A stretch of DNA of 64,000 nucleotides from Pseudomonas putida (GCF_028682175.1 NZ_JANHKS010000018.1:42167-106166); one strand, 5' to 3'; numbered from the stretch's first letter, positions 43,392-52,167 are shown. A program made the numbers and translations. The notes: generated by a model not told the origin, from the sequence alone.

Positions 43392-45299
43392 ATGCAGCGC
43401 TCGATTGCCACCGTTTCCTTGAGCGGAACCCTGCCGGAAAAGCTCGAAGCCATTGCCGCCGCCGGGTTTGACGGCGTCGAAATCTTCGAAAACGACCTTC
43501 TGTATTACGACGGCAGCCCGCGCAACGTGCGCCAGATGTGTGCTGACCTGGGGATCGCCATCACCCTGTTCCAGCCGTTCCGCGATTTCGAAGGCTGCCG
43601 CCGCGACCGCCTGCAGCGCAACGTCGACCGCGCCGAGCGCAAATTCGACCTGATGCAGGAACTGGGCACTGACCTGGTGCTGGTGTGCAGCAACACCGCC
43701 GCTGACTCTTTGGGTGAAGAAAACATCCTGCTGGATGACCTGTCGCTTCTGGCCGAGCGCGCAGGGGCACGCCAGCTGCGGGTGGGCTACGAGGCGCTTG
43801 CCTGGGGCCGCCATGTGAACACCTGGCAACAGGTGTGGAACCTGGTGCGCAAGGTCGATCACCCGGCGCTGGGCGTGCTGCTCGACAGTTTCCATACCCT
43901 GTCGCTGAAGGGCGATCCAGGCGCCATCGCCGACATTCCCGGTGACAAGATCTTCTTTGTGCAGATGGCCGATGCGCCGCTGCTGGCCATGGACGTGCTG
44001 GAATGGAGCCGCCACTTCCGCTGCTTCCCGGGGCAGGGCGAGTTCGACCTTCCGGGTTTCCTCGCGCCGATCCTGCGCAGCGGCTACACCGGCCCGCTGT
44101 CCCTTGAGATCTTCAACGACGGTTTCCGCGCCGCACCGCCACGGGCCAATGCCGCCGACGGCCTGCGCTCGCTGCTGTACCTGGAAGAGAAGACCCGCCT
44201 GTTACTGGAGAAAGAGCAGCAGCCGGTCAAGCCGGAACTGCTGTTTGCACCGCCTGCCGCCAGCACCTATGACGGCGTGGAGTTTCTCGAATTTGCAGTC
44301 GATGACGCACAAGGCGCGCGCCTGGCCGGCTGGCTGGAAAACCTCGGGTTCGCACGGCTCGGTCAGCACCGCTCCAAGGCCGTGAGCCTGCTGGGGCAGG
44401 GCGATATCAAGATCGTGCTCAACGCAGAGCCGTATTCCTTTGCCCACAGCTTCTTCGAATCCCACGGGCCGTCGCTGTGCGCCACGGCCTTGCGCGTGCA
44501 GAACGGCGACGCGGCGCTGGAGCGGGCGCGCCAGTACAAGGGCCAGCCCTATCGCGGCCTGGTGGGGCCGAACGAACGGGAAATCCCGGCGGTGCGAGCA
44601 CCCGATGGCAGCCTGATCTATCTGGTCGAACCGGCAGCGCCTGGCCAGTCGATCTACGACAGCGACTTCAATATCAGCGCCACGGCGCCGGTCGAAGGCG
44701 GGTTGCAGCGTATCGACCACATGGCCATGGCACTGCCTGCCGACAGCCTCGATAGCTGGGTGCTGTTCTACAAGAGCATCCTGGATTTCGAAGCCGACGA
44801 CGAAGTGGTGCTGCCTGACCCGTACGGCCTGGTAAAGAGCCGGGCCCTGCGCAGCCAGTGCAGCACCGTGCGCCTGCCGTTGAACATTTCGGAGAACCGC
44901 AACACGGCAATCTCCCACGCGCTGTCCAGCTACCGGGGATCGGGCGTGCACCACATCGCGTTTTCCTGCGACGACATCTTCGCCCAGGTGGCCCGCGCCA
45001 AGGAGGCCGGGGTGCAGTTGCTGGACATCCCGCTCAACTATTACGACGACCTGGCGGCCCGCTTCGATTTCGATGACGAGTTCCTCAGCGAACTGGCCTA
45101 TTACAACGTCCTGTATGACCGTGATGCCAATGGCGGCGAGCTGTTTCACGTGTACACCGAGGCATTCGACGGGCGGTTTTTCTTCGAGATCCTGCAACGC
45201 AAGAATGACTATGTGGGCTACGGCGCGGCCAACGTCGCGGTGCGGCTGGCGGCCATGGCCAAGTCCCGCAGTGGCTCGACGCGCCAGGCACGGCTGTGA
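43392..45299 (+). CDS. quiC1: 3-dehydroshikimate dehydratase QuiC1 with C-terminal HPPD-like VOC domain
   Basis: 635 residues, the same length as I recall for P. putida QuiC1. The N-terminal AP-endonuclease-2-type TIM barrel (1-285: MQRSIATVSLSGTLPEKLEAIAAAGFDGVEIFENDL, in segments) holds the metal ligands in GVLLDSFHTL, FVQMADAP and LSLEIFNDGF, and dehydrates 3-dehydroshikimate to protocatechuate. The C-terminal half (about 290-610) resembles 4-hydroxyphenylpyruvate dioxygenase, with RIDHMAMALP, GVHHIAFSCDDI and GRFFFEILQR. Its product feeds the pcaHGBC genes in the same window. The start follows CAGGAGTC. Confidence 0.94.
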   Translation: MQRSIATVSLSGTLPEKLEAIAAAGFDGVEIFENDLLYYDGSPRNVRQMCADLGIAITLFQPFRDFEGCRRDRLQRNVDRAERKFDLMQELGTDLVLVCSNTAADSLGEENILLDDLSLLAERAGARQLRVGYEALAWGRHVNTWQQVWNLVRKVDHPALGVLLDSFHTLSLKGDPGAIADIPGDKIFFVQMADAPLLAMDVLEWSRHFRCFPGQGEFDLPGFLAPILRSGYTGPLSLEIFNDGFRAAPPRANAADGLRSLLYLEEKTRLLLEKEQQPVKPELLFAPPAASTYDGVEFLEFAVDDAQGARLAGWLENLGFARLGQHRSKAVSLLGQGDIKIVLNAEPYSFAHSFFESHGPSLCATALRVQNGDAALERARQYKGQPYRGLVGPNEREIPAVRAPDGSLIYLVEPAAPGQSIYDSDFNISATAPVEGGLQRIDHMAMALPADSLDSWVLFYKSILDFEADDEVVLPDPYGLVKSRALRSQCSTVRLPLNISENRNTAISHALSSYRGSGVHHIAFSCDDIFAQVARAKEAGVQLLDIPLNYYDDLAARFDFDDEFLSELAYYNVLYDRDANGGELFHVYTEAFDGRFFFEILQRKNDYVGYGAANVAVRLAAMAKSRSGSTRQARL

Positions 45300-45388
45300 C
45301 CGGCTGATGGCAAGCTGGCATATGCCGCTTCCGTAACGCGAGCATGCGGCTCATACTGGGGTGATTCCACCGTGGTCGTGAGCCAAGC

Positions 45389-46060
45389 ATGAAAAACGTC
45401 GACGACACCCTCGCAGAAGCGCCCGTAGAGACGCCACGCAAGGGCCGCAAGAACAATCCGGAAAAGACCCGCGACGGCATCCTCCAGGCTGCCGTCGCCG
45501 AGTTCGTGGCCCAAGGCCTTTCAGGCGCCAGGGTCGACTCCATCGCTGAACGTACGCAGACATCCAAACGGATGATCTACTACTACTTCAATAGCAAGGA
45601 ACAACTGTACGCCGAGGTGCTGGAAAAGCTCTACGGCGACATCCGCCACACCGAAAGCAGCCTCAAGCTTGACGTGCTCGAGCCCATGGAAGCGATCCAG
45701 CGCCTGGTCGAATTCACCTTCGATCACCACGACCGCAATGTCGATTTCGTGCGCATCGTCTGCATCGAGAACATTCACAACGGCGACAACGTCAAGCAGT
45801 CGCCGACCATTCGCGCATTGAGCCAGAACGTCTTGCACGCGCTGGACGAAACCTTGCGACGCGGGGAAAAGGAAGGGGTGTTCAGGCAGGGGGTGCAGGC
45901 GGTGGATCTGCATATGCTGATCAGTTCGTTCTGTTTCTATCGCGTGTCCAACCGCCACACGTTCTCGGAAATCTTCCAGATCGACCTGGAAGACCAGGCC
46001 ACCCGCGCACGGCACAAGGCGATGATCAGCGATTCGGTGACGCGGTACCTGATGCCTTGA
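45389..46060 (+). CDS. TetR-family regulator of the shikimate/protocatechuate region
   Basis: 223 residues. Helix-turn-helix at about 25-75 (RDGILQAAVAEFVAQGLSGARVDSIAERTQTSKRMIYYYFNSKEQLY, in segments) and a helical ligand domain with LVEFTFDHHDRNVDFVRIVCIENIHNGDNVKQ. The RutR-like C-terminal domain type binds small catabolites. It lies 89 bp after quiC1 in the same direction, perhaps cotranscribed. It is the only TetR gene in the region with the three TGTAC-N6-GTTARTT sites and is the best candidate to bind them. The effector is unknown; dehydroshikimate, shikimate or protocatechuate are plausible. Confidence 0.9.
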   Translation: MKNVDDTLAEAPVETPRKGRKNNPEKTRDGILQAAVAEFVAQGLSGARVDSIAERTQTSKRMIYYYFNSKEQLYAEVLEKLYGDIRHTESSLKLDVLEPMEAIQRLVEFTFDHHDRNVDFVRIVCIENIHNGDNVKQSPTIRALSQNVLHALDETLRRGEKEGVFRQGVQAVDLHMLISSFCFYRVSNRHTFSEIFQIDLEDQATRARHKAMISDSVTRYLMP

Positions 46061-46094
46061 TGGCCCCCCGGACCATGTGGGCGACACAAATCGT

Positions 46095-46344
46095 CGTAGC
46101 AGCCGGGCTTGCCCGCGGGGGCGTCCTCAAGATCGCTCCCGCCGGCAAGCCGTGCTGCTACGGACCGCATGGACACCAACATTTCCTGTAGGAGCGCGCT
46201 TGCCCGCGACGGCGTACTTAAGATCGCCCCCGCCGGCAAGCCGTGCTGCTACGGACCGCATGGACCCCAACACTCCCTGTAGGAGCGCGCTTGCCCGCGA
46301 CGGCGTACTTGAGATCGCCCCCGCCGGCAAGCCGTGCTGCTACG
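46095..46344. repeat. REP cluster with a 91-bp tandem duplication of hybrid REPs
   Basis: A REP pair at 46095-46162 is followed by two 91-bp units (46162-46252 and 46253-46343). In each, a class b head (CTGTAGGAGCGCGCTTGCCC) is joined to a class a tail (GCAAGCCGTGCTGCTACG). Units differ by only a few bases. The last REP abuts the stop of the shikimate dehydrogenase-like gene. Confidence 0.9.
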
Positions 46345-47206
46345 AAATGTTCAGCGTATTGAAAAACGCCTGCATCCGGGTGGCATCGGCTTTTTTGCCG
46401 GTGAACAATTCGAACGCCTTGACCGCCTGAAACACCGCCATGGTACTCCCGTCCAGCGTGCGGCAACCCAACGCCCGGGCGTCGGCGAGCAATTGCGTCT
46501 GCAGCGGGAAATAGATGATCTCCGCCACCCACAGCCGGGCGTGCAGCAACGCGGCGGCCACCGGGGTGCCGGGGAGCTTGCTCATGCCCACCGGCGTGGT
46601 GTTGACCAGACCGTCCGCCTCGGCCACCGCCGTGGCCAGGTCCAGACCGACCCGCGCGCGTCCCGGTCCGAAATGCGCATTGAGGTTGTCCACCAGGCTT
46701 TGCGCCCGGCTGGGGTCCACCTCGAAAATACTCAATTGCTCAACCCCTTCGCTGAGCAATGCATGGGCCACCGCAGCCCCGGCGCCACCGGCACCCATCT
46801 GCACCACACGGCCTCGAGCCACGTCACCCAGACCACGGCGAAACCCCTCGGCAAACCCGAGGCAATCGGTGTTATGGCCTACACGCTTGCCGTCCCGGAA
46901 CACCACGGTATTGACCGCGCCGATACTGCGCGCCTCAGGGGAAAGCTCATCGAGTAGGGGAATCACCGCCTGCTTGCACGGATAGGTGATGTTCAACCCG
47001 GTGAAGCCCGTGCGCTGAGCACCCTCTATGAGCCCCGGCAGGGCCGTTATGTCGAGCTTCTGTGCATCCAGATCAATGATGCGATACAGATAGCGCATGC
47101 CCTGGGCATCGCCCTCATGTTCGTGCAGGGATGGCGTGCGCGAAGCCTGGATACCGGCGCCGATCAGGCCGGCGAGAATGGAAGGGCGTGCAGCGGTGGA
47201 GGTCAT
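46340..47206 (-). CDS. Shikimate/quinate dehydrogenase-like oxidoreductase (AroE superfamily)
   Basis: 288 residues. Substrate domain with GAGIQASRTPSLHEHEG near residue 17 (catabolic-type SRTP in place of the biosynthetic SxSPxxHN), the catalytic Lys in NITYPCKQAVIP and Asp in NTDCLGFAEGF. The Rossmann domain has VQMGAGGAGAAVAHALL. The acidic FEVDPSRAQ after the second beta strand suggests NAD rather than NADP preference, as in QsuD/YdiB-type enzymes. Likely oxidises shikimate to 3-dehydroshikimate or quinate to 3-dehydroquinate. Operator site C lies 58 bp upstream. No 3-dehydroquinate dehydratase gene is seen in the window. Confidence 0.88.
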   Translation of the reverse strand: MTSTAARPSILAGLIGAGIQASRTPSLHEHEGDAQGMRYLYRIIDLDAQKLDITALPGLIEGAQRTGFTGLNITYPCKQAVIPLLDELSPEARSIGAVNTVVFRDGKRVGHNTDCLGFAEGFRRGLGDVARGRVVQMGAGGAGAAVAHALLSEGVEQLSIFEVDPSRAQSLVDNLNAHFGPGRARVGLDLATAVAEADGLVNTTPVGMSKLPGTPVAAALLHARLWVAEIIYFPLQTQLLADARALGCRTLDGSTMAVFQAVKAFELFTGKKADATRMQAFFNTLNIS

Positions 47207-47263
47207 GGAAAATCACTCTTGTTATTCGGCGGTCCAGCGAGCGGTCGCCCTTGTTGAGCAAAA

Positions 47264-47281
47264 TGTACCAGATAGTTAATT
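47264..47281 (+). promoter_or_regulatory. Shared operator site C, candidate TetR target
   Basis: TGTACCAGATAGTTAATT, between the shikimate dehydrogenase-like gene (leftward) and the SDR-thiolase-hydratase operon (rightward). Confidence 0.55.
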
Positions 47282-47318
47282 TCGTAGAACCCCCCGATGT
47301 CAGCCACTGGAGCAATCC

Positions 47319-47333
47319 GTTCGATAATCGCCC
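47319..47333 (+). promoter_or_regulatory. PcaR-type box upstream of the SDR-thiolase-hydratase operon
   Basis: GTTCGATAATCGCCC on the plus strand, 132 bp before the SDR start. Spacing to site C is 55 nt, longer than at the other two promoters. Confidence 0.65.
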
Positions 47334-47464
47334 GATTCCTCGATGGCCAAAACCGCCACTCGGACTGCGCGCTTTGACTATTGCCGATTCACGCGCAGGG
47401 GCGGAGTATTTCGCTGTTTGAGTCATCAAAGCCACAACAATAAAAGTGTAAGGAAGACACCCTC

Positions 47465-48232
47465 ATGCAAATCCAAGGCAAGGTATTTCTGGTCAGTGGC
47501 GGTGCATCGGGTCTCGGCGCGGCCACGGCACAGATGCTGGTCGAGGCGGGCGCCAGCGTGATGCTGGTCGACGTCAACGCCCAGGCCCTTGAGGCGCAGG
47601 TCGAGAAACTGGGGAGCAACGCCCGGGCCAGTGTCACAGACATCACCGATGAAAACGCCGCCCAGGCTGCCGTCGCCAAAACCCTCGCCGAGTTCGGCCA
47701 GGTCAACGGCCTGGTCAACTGCGCGGGCATCGTCGGCGCAGAAAAAATCCTCGGCAAGGAAGGCCCCCACGCGCTGTCCAGTTTCAGCCGGGTCATCAAC
47801 GTCAACCTGATCGGCAGTTTCAACCTGCTGCGGCTGGCGTCTGCGGCGATGGCCCAGGGCACTGCCGACGAAGGCGGGGAGCGCGGCGTCATCATCAACA
47901 CCGCCTCGGTGGCGGCGTTCGATGGCCAGATCGGCCAGGCCGCCTACGCCGCGTCCAAGGGCGCCATCGCCAGCCTGACCCTGCCTGCCGCGCGGGAGCT
48001 GGCACGCTACGGCATCCGCGTCATGACCATCGCCCCCGGCATCTTCGAAACGCCGATGATGGCCGGCATGACCGAACAGGTGCGCGAAAGCCTGTCCGCC
48101 GGTGTGCCGTTCCCGCCACGCCTGGGCAAGCCTGCGGAATACGCAGCCCTGGTGCGCCACATCATCGAAAACACCATGCTCAACGGCGAGGTGATCCGCC
48201 TGGATGGCGCCTTGCGCATGGCGGCTCGTTAA
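47465..48232 (+). CDS. Short-chain dehydrogenase, type II 3-hydroxyacyl-CoA dehydrogenase-like
   Basis: 255 residues. Cofactor motif [15 protein letters not shown] near residue 11 and acidic VDVN after beta-2 (NAD-type); catalytic Ser in [13 protein letters not shown], Tyr and Lys in [13 protein letters not shown]. Sequence order and C terminus ([23 protein letters not shown]) match the HSD10/FadB2x group that oxidises short or branched 3-hydroxyacyl-CoA. It is followed after 16 bp by a thiolase and then a hydratase, as in short-chain beta-oxidation operons. A PcaR-type box precedes it. Confidence 0.9.
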   Translation: MQIQGKVFLVSGGASGLGAATAQMLVEAGASVMLVDVNAQALEAQVEKLGSNARASVTDITDENAAQAAVAKTLAEFGQVNGLVNCAGIVGAEKILGKEGPHALSSFSRVINVNLIGSFNLLRLASAAMAQGTADEGGERGVIINTASVAAFDGQIGQAAYAASKGAIASLTLPAARELARYGIRVMTIAPGIFETPMMAGMTEQVRESLSAGVPFPPRLGKPAEYAALVRHIIENTMLNGEVIRLDGALRMAAR

Positions 48233-48248
48233 ACGAGGAGGAATCATC

Positions 48249-49457
48249 ATGTCACTGAACACACGTCAGACCCTGATCGAAGACCCGGTCGTCATTGTCA
48301 GCGCCGTGCGTACGCCCATGGGCGGCTTTCAAGGCGACCTGAGCAGCCAGACCGCGCCGCAACTGGGATCGGTGGCCATTCGTGCCGCCGTCGAGCGGGC
48401 TGGCCTGGCCGCCACTGATGTCGAACAGGTGCTGTTCGGTTGCGTACTCCCCGCAGGGCTCGGTCAGGCGCCGGCGCGCCAGGCGGCGCTGGGTGCCGGT
48501 CTTGGTAATGGCACCCTGTGCACCACCTTGAACAAGATGTGCGGCTCGGGCATGCAGGCGGCCATCATGGGCCACGACCTGCTGTTGGCGGGCAGCGCCG
48601 AGGTGGTGGTCGCGGGGGGCATGGAGAGCATGTCCAATGCCCCCTACCTGCTGGACAAGGCCCGGGCCGGCTACCGTATGGGCCACGGCAAGGTCATCGA
48701 CCACATGTTCTTCGACGGTCTGGAAGATGCCTACGAACGCGGGCGGTTGATGGGTACATTCGCCGAGGAATGCGCCTCTTTCGAAAGCTTCAGCCGTGAG
48801 GCACAGGATGCTTTTGCCATCGCCTCCCTGACCCGGGCCCAGGACGCGATCAAGGAAGGCCGTTTCGACGCCGAGATCGTTCCGGTGCAGGTCACCGCCG
48901 GCAAGGAACAGAAAACCATCACCCAGGATGAGCAACCGCCCAAGGCCCGCCTGGACAAGATTCCCGACCTCAAGCCTGCATTCCGCCAGGGCGGCACGGT
49001 AACAGCGGCCAACTCCAGCTCGATTTCCGACGGCGCTGCGGCACTGGTGCTGATGCGCCAGTCCGAAGCCCGGCGTCGCGGGTTGCAGCCTTTGGCGGTG
49101 ATTCGTGGGCACGCGGCCTACGCCAACAAGCCGGGCCTTTTTCCAACGGCGCCGATTGGCGCGATTGAAAAACTCATGAGCAAGACCGGCTGGACGCTGA
49201 GCGACGTCAATCTGTTCGAGATCAACGAAGCCTTCGCCGTGGTGGCGCTGGTGGCCATGAGCAAGCTCGAATTGTCCCATGAAAAGGTCAACGTCAACGG
49301 CGGGGCATGTGCCTTGGGCCATCCGATCGGTGCGTCGGGTGCGCGGATTCTGGTGACCCTGCTCTCGGCCCTGAAACAACGCGGTTTGCAGCGCGGCGTC
49401 GCGGCGATCTGCATCGGCGGTGGCGAGGCAACGGCCATGGCCGTGGAATTGGTGTAG
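48249..49457 (+). CDS. Acetyl-CoA C-acyltransferase (thiolase)
   Basis: 402 residues from the ATG with GAGGAGG 6 nt upstream; the open frame extends into the SDR gene. Thiolase signatures: nucleophile Cys in NKMCGSGMQAAIMG near residue 96, NINEAFAVV-type segment EINEAFAVVALV, and the C-terminal GGACALGHPIGASGARI followed by ICIGGGEATAM with the second Cys. Cleaves 3-oxoacyl-CoA with CoA. It is closer to FadAx-type acetyl-CoA acetyltransferases than to PcaF, yet the promoter carries a PcaR-type box, so beta-ketoadipyl-CoA cleavage should be considered. Confidence 0.93.
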   Translation: MSLNTRQTLIEDPVVIVSAVRTPMGGFQGDLSSQTAPQLGSVAIRAAVERAGLAATDVEQVLFGCVLPAGLGQAPARQAALGAGLGNGTLCTTLNKMCGSGMQAAIMGHDLLLAGSAEVVVAGGMESMSNAPYLLDKARAGYRMGHGKVIDHMFFDGLEDAYERGRLMGTFAEECASFESFSREAQDAFAIASLTRAQDAIKEGRFDAEIVPVQVTAGKEQKTITQDEQPPKARLDKIPDLKPAFRQGGTVTAANSSSISDGAAALVLMRQSEARRRGLQPLAVIRGHAAYANKPGLFPTAPIGAIEKLMSKTGWTLSDVNLFEINEAFAVVALVAMSKLELSHEKVNVNGGACALGHPIGASGARILVTLLSALKQRGLQRGVAAICIGGGEATAMAVELV

Positions 49458-49465
49458 CCCGCCGA

Positions 49466-49545
49466 GACGCCGACGCCGGCAAGCCGGACTGCTACGAGGG
49501 CGCACACTGTCCCCGTAGCAGCCGGGCTTGCCCGCGGGGACGTCC
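49466..49545. repeat. Two REP halves between thiolase and hydratase genes
   Basis: GCAAGCCGGACTGCTACG ending near 49497 and CGTAGCAGCCGGGCTTGCCC from 49514. They occupy the position where related operons carry an acyl-CoA dehydrogenase gene. Confidence 0.85.
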
Positions 49546-49603
49546 GCAAACGCGCCGCCGTCCCTGAACCGACCCACCTCATACAACAAAACGGACAAAC
49601 CCC

Positions 49604-50377
49604 ATGAGCTACACAACGATCCTCAAAGAAATTCAAGGCCGCGTTGCGCTGATTACCCTCAACCGACCCCAGGCGCTGAACGCGCTCAACGCACAATTGA
49701 TCAGCGAACTGAACCAGGCCCTGGACGAACTCGAAAGCAACCGCGACATCGGCTGCATCGTCCTCACCGGTTCCGCGAAAGCCTTCGCCGCCGGTGCCGA
49801 CATCAAGGAAATGGCCGAGCTGACCTACCCGCAGATCTACCTCGACGACCTGTTCAGCGAAAGCGACCGGGTGGCCAACCGCCGCAAGCCGATCATCGCG
49901 GCGGTGTCGGGTTTTGCCTTGGGTGGCGGCTGCGAATTGGCGCTGATGTGCGACTTCATCCTGGCGTCCGATACCGCGAAGTTCGGCCAGCCGGAAATCA
50001 AGCTGGGCGTGTTGCCCGGCATGGGCGGCACCCAGCGCCTGACCCGCGCGGTGGGCAAGGCCAAGGCCATGGAAATGTGCCTGACCGGGCGCATGATCGA
50101 CGCTGTTGAAGCGGAGCGCTCGGGGCTGGTGGCGCGCATCGTGCCTCAGGACCAGTTGCTCGAAGAAGCACTCAAGGTCGCCCATGGCATCGCCGGCAAA
50201 TCGCTGCCGGTGGCGATGATGGTCAAGGAAAGCGTCAATCGGGCGTTCGAGGTCAACCTGACGGAAGGCGTGCGCTTCGAACGCCGGGTGTTTCATGCAG
50301 CCTTCGCCAGCGCCGACCAGAAAGAGGGCATGGCCGCGTTCATCGAGAAGCGCGAGCCCGACTTCAAGCACCGCTGA
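49604..50377 (+). CDS. Enoyl-CoA hydratase
   Basis: 257 residues of the crotonase family. Oxyanion-hole segments [13 protein letters not shown] and [16 protein letters not shown], and both catalytic Glu residues are present (CELALMCD and [18 protein letters not shown]). Typical short-chain enoyl-CoA hydratase. Third gene of the SDR-thiolase-hydratase set, separated from the thiolase by 146 bp with REP elements, so expression may be partly uncoupled. Convergent with the VgrG gene 8 bp away. Confidence 0.93.
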   Translation: MSYTTILKEIQGRVALITLNRPQALNALNAQLISELNQALDELESNRDIGCIVLTGSAKAFAAGADIKEMAELTYPQIYLDDLFSESDRVANRRKPIIAAVSGFALGGGCELALMCDFILASDTAKFGQPEIKLGVLPGMGGTQRLTRAVGKAKAMEMCLTGRMIDAVEAERSGLVARIVPQDQLLEEALKVAHGIAGKSLPVAMMVKESVNRAFEVNLTEGVRFERRVFHAAFASADQKEGMAAFIEKREPDFKHR

Positions 50378-50385
50378 GCCTTGCT

Positions 50386-52167
50386 TCAAACGCGCCGCAG
50401 CACGCTGCGCAGCGAACGACAGTGACCCGGATGGACCAGCCACAGCGGTTTCTCCGGGCGCTGCTGCAGTCGGTTCAGCCGCACAAGGTCCTGCGGGCCG
50501 AGTCCCAGCCAGCCCAGGGCATCCGTCTTGCCTTCGAACAGGATATCGTCGGGCGCAAGGCGCGCCAGTTGGCCCAGGTCCGGCGTACCCATGCGCACGA
50601 TGTACCAGGTACAGTGGGCGAGGGGCTGCTGGTCGTCGGGTTGCATCAACTGCAGGTCATGCAGGGGAAAGTCTTCGTCATGCATGCCTTCAGTCTGCAA
50701 CACCAGCGCCTCGACCGCGGATTCGGTAATGCATAACCTCCCGTGAGGGCTGTGCAGCGACATCGCGACCGGGCTGTCCATGTGCAACCGCTCGCCATCG
50801 CGCAGTTGCAGCACGGGCCCGACAGGCGCCTGCGAAGTGCCGTCCACTTGCAGTGTGAGGGCCAGATGGGTGGCCTGGCTTGTGTCGGCAGGGCTGCCGC
50901 AAACCAGCGGCTGATCGGGGTCGCCTTCGAAAAAGCTCACCTGCACCCGTGCTCCGGCATCGAGTACCCCGGCGCTGCTGACCACGCGCGCCCAATTGTC
51001 CTCGCCACCTTCCGGCAGGTCGGCCTGCCAGTCGTAGCGAATCCTGATTCGTCCGGCCGGGTCTGCTTGCGGGTGGGTCTGTGTGGCGAGCAGCACTTCT
51101 GACACCAGCGGTTTCGGATGCGCCAGGGACGGGCGAAACGGCATCGCCCACGGAAGCACCCGAAAATCGTTGGAGTAGCTGTGCAGACGCGACTGGTCGA
51201 GTGCGTGCCTTGGGTTGTGGTCGCCGTTTCCAAAGGTCGCGGCGATGTCGTCGGTTGCCATGGCGTGAAGAATCCCGATGATGTTTTCCGCCCGCGCATC
51301 ACGCAGCGGCGCCAATTGCCGCGCCCGGTGCCGTACCTCGGTCAGCAGCCATTGATCGTTGAACAGCGCATCCGGGTGACCCGCGACACGGATCACCTGT
51401 CCGCTGCGTAACCAGGGGCGGGCGCTGCGGCCCATGATATCCCGGCGTTCGCAGCGCACCGGCTCAAGGGTGCGCACGCTGACCTGATGCCGGCCTTGAG
51501 GCGTGTCGCAGTCTGCGGCGTGACTGCTGTAGCAGGTGCGCATCGACCATTGTTCGGCCAGATGCTCGACCTCAACCGCCTCGGGCCACTCGGGAAAGCC
51601 TGCCGGATCATCGGAAAATACCAGCACCTGGCGGCCGGCCAGGTGCTCGAAACGAAAACCGATGCCTTCCTCCTCACACAGGCGTTGCAGCAGATGCAGG
51701 TCGGTTTCGTCGAACTGCACGCAGTGCTCCCGGGGTGGGTATTCGCCGACCAGGCGCTCGAAGCGAAACGCGTCGTCTGCCAGTTGGTGATCGCGTAGCA
51801 GGCGCTCGATGATCTGCGGGGCTGTCAGGCCGTTCCATGCCTGGCGCCTTGTCCGGTTGGCAAGGCGCTCGACATCGGGTCTCAGTCGCAGGCGATAGAG
51901 GCTCAGTTCCGGGCCTTGAAACAGAGGTCGGGCGGCCTGGATCCGGCCATGAAAGGAGTTGTGGGCAGCTTCATCCGCCCCGACGGTCAGGCGGGCATCA
52001 CGCTGCAACAGATCCATGCAGTTCAGCGCCGGGTCGCGGCTGACCAGATCCACATCGAAGCAAAAGGGCCAGTTGAGCCGTTCATGACCATTGATGCCGA
52101 TGACCTGCAGATCGCCCGGGCCTTCGGCGATGGCCAAAGTCATTGTCACGTGCTGGTCGTGGTGCAT
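50386..52167 (-). CDS. vgrG: Orphan VgrG (type VI secretion spike protein)
   Basis: 593 residues from the ATG at 52167, compact for a VgrG. gp27-like base (residues 10-360: LQVIGINGHERLNWPFCFDVDLV, VQFDETDLHLLQRLCEEEGIGFRFEH), gp5-like OB domain (PADPAGRIRIRYDW region near 385, with RVVSSAGVLDAGARVQVSFFEGDPDQP, in segments). A short beta stretch and a C-terminal transthyretin-like domain follow (DDILFEGKTDALGWLGL). No Hcp, Tle/Tde effector, adaptor (DUF4123, DUF1795) or core tss gene is nearby, so it is an orphan spike. The C-terminal 90 residues may be a cargo-docking domain. Confidence 0.9.
   Translation of the reverse strand: MHHDQHVTMTLAIAEGPGDLQVIGINGHERLNWPFCFDVDLVSRDPALNCMDLLQRDARLTVGADEAAHNSFHGRIQAARPLFQGPELSLYRLRLRPDVERLANRTRRQAWNGLTAPQIIERLLRDHQLADDAFRFERLVGEYPPREHCVQFDETDLHLLQRLCEEEGIGFRFEHLAGRQVLVFSDDPAGFPEWPEAVEVEHLAEQWSMRTCYSSHAADCDTPQGRHQVSVRTLEPVRCERRDIMGRSARPWLRSGQVIRVAGHPDALFNDQWLLTEVRHRARQLAPLRDARAENIIGILHAMATDDIAATFGNGDHNPRHALDQSRLHSYSNDFRVLPWAMPFRPSLAHPKPLVSEVLLATQTHPQADPAGRIRIRYDWQADLPEGGEDNWARVVSSAGVLDAGARVQVSFFEGDPDQPLVCGSPADTSQATHLALTLQVDGTSQAPVGPVLQLRDGERLHMDSPVAMSLHSPHGRLCITESAVEALVLQTEGMHDEDFPLHDLQLMQPDDQQPLAHCTWYIVRMGTPDLGQLARLAPDDILFEGKTDALGWLGLGPQDLVRLNRLQQRPEKPLWLVHPGHCRSLRSVLRRV

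Noticed and set aside
46095..46344. Insertion sequence or small transposon
   Set aside because: The repeats are REP palindromes; there is no transposase frame and no target-site duplication.
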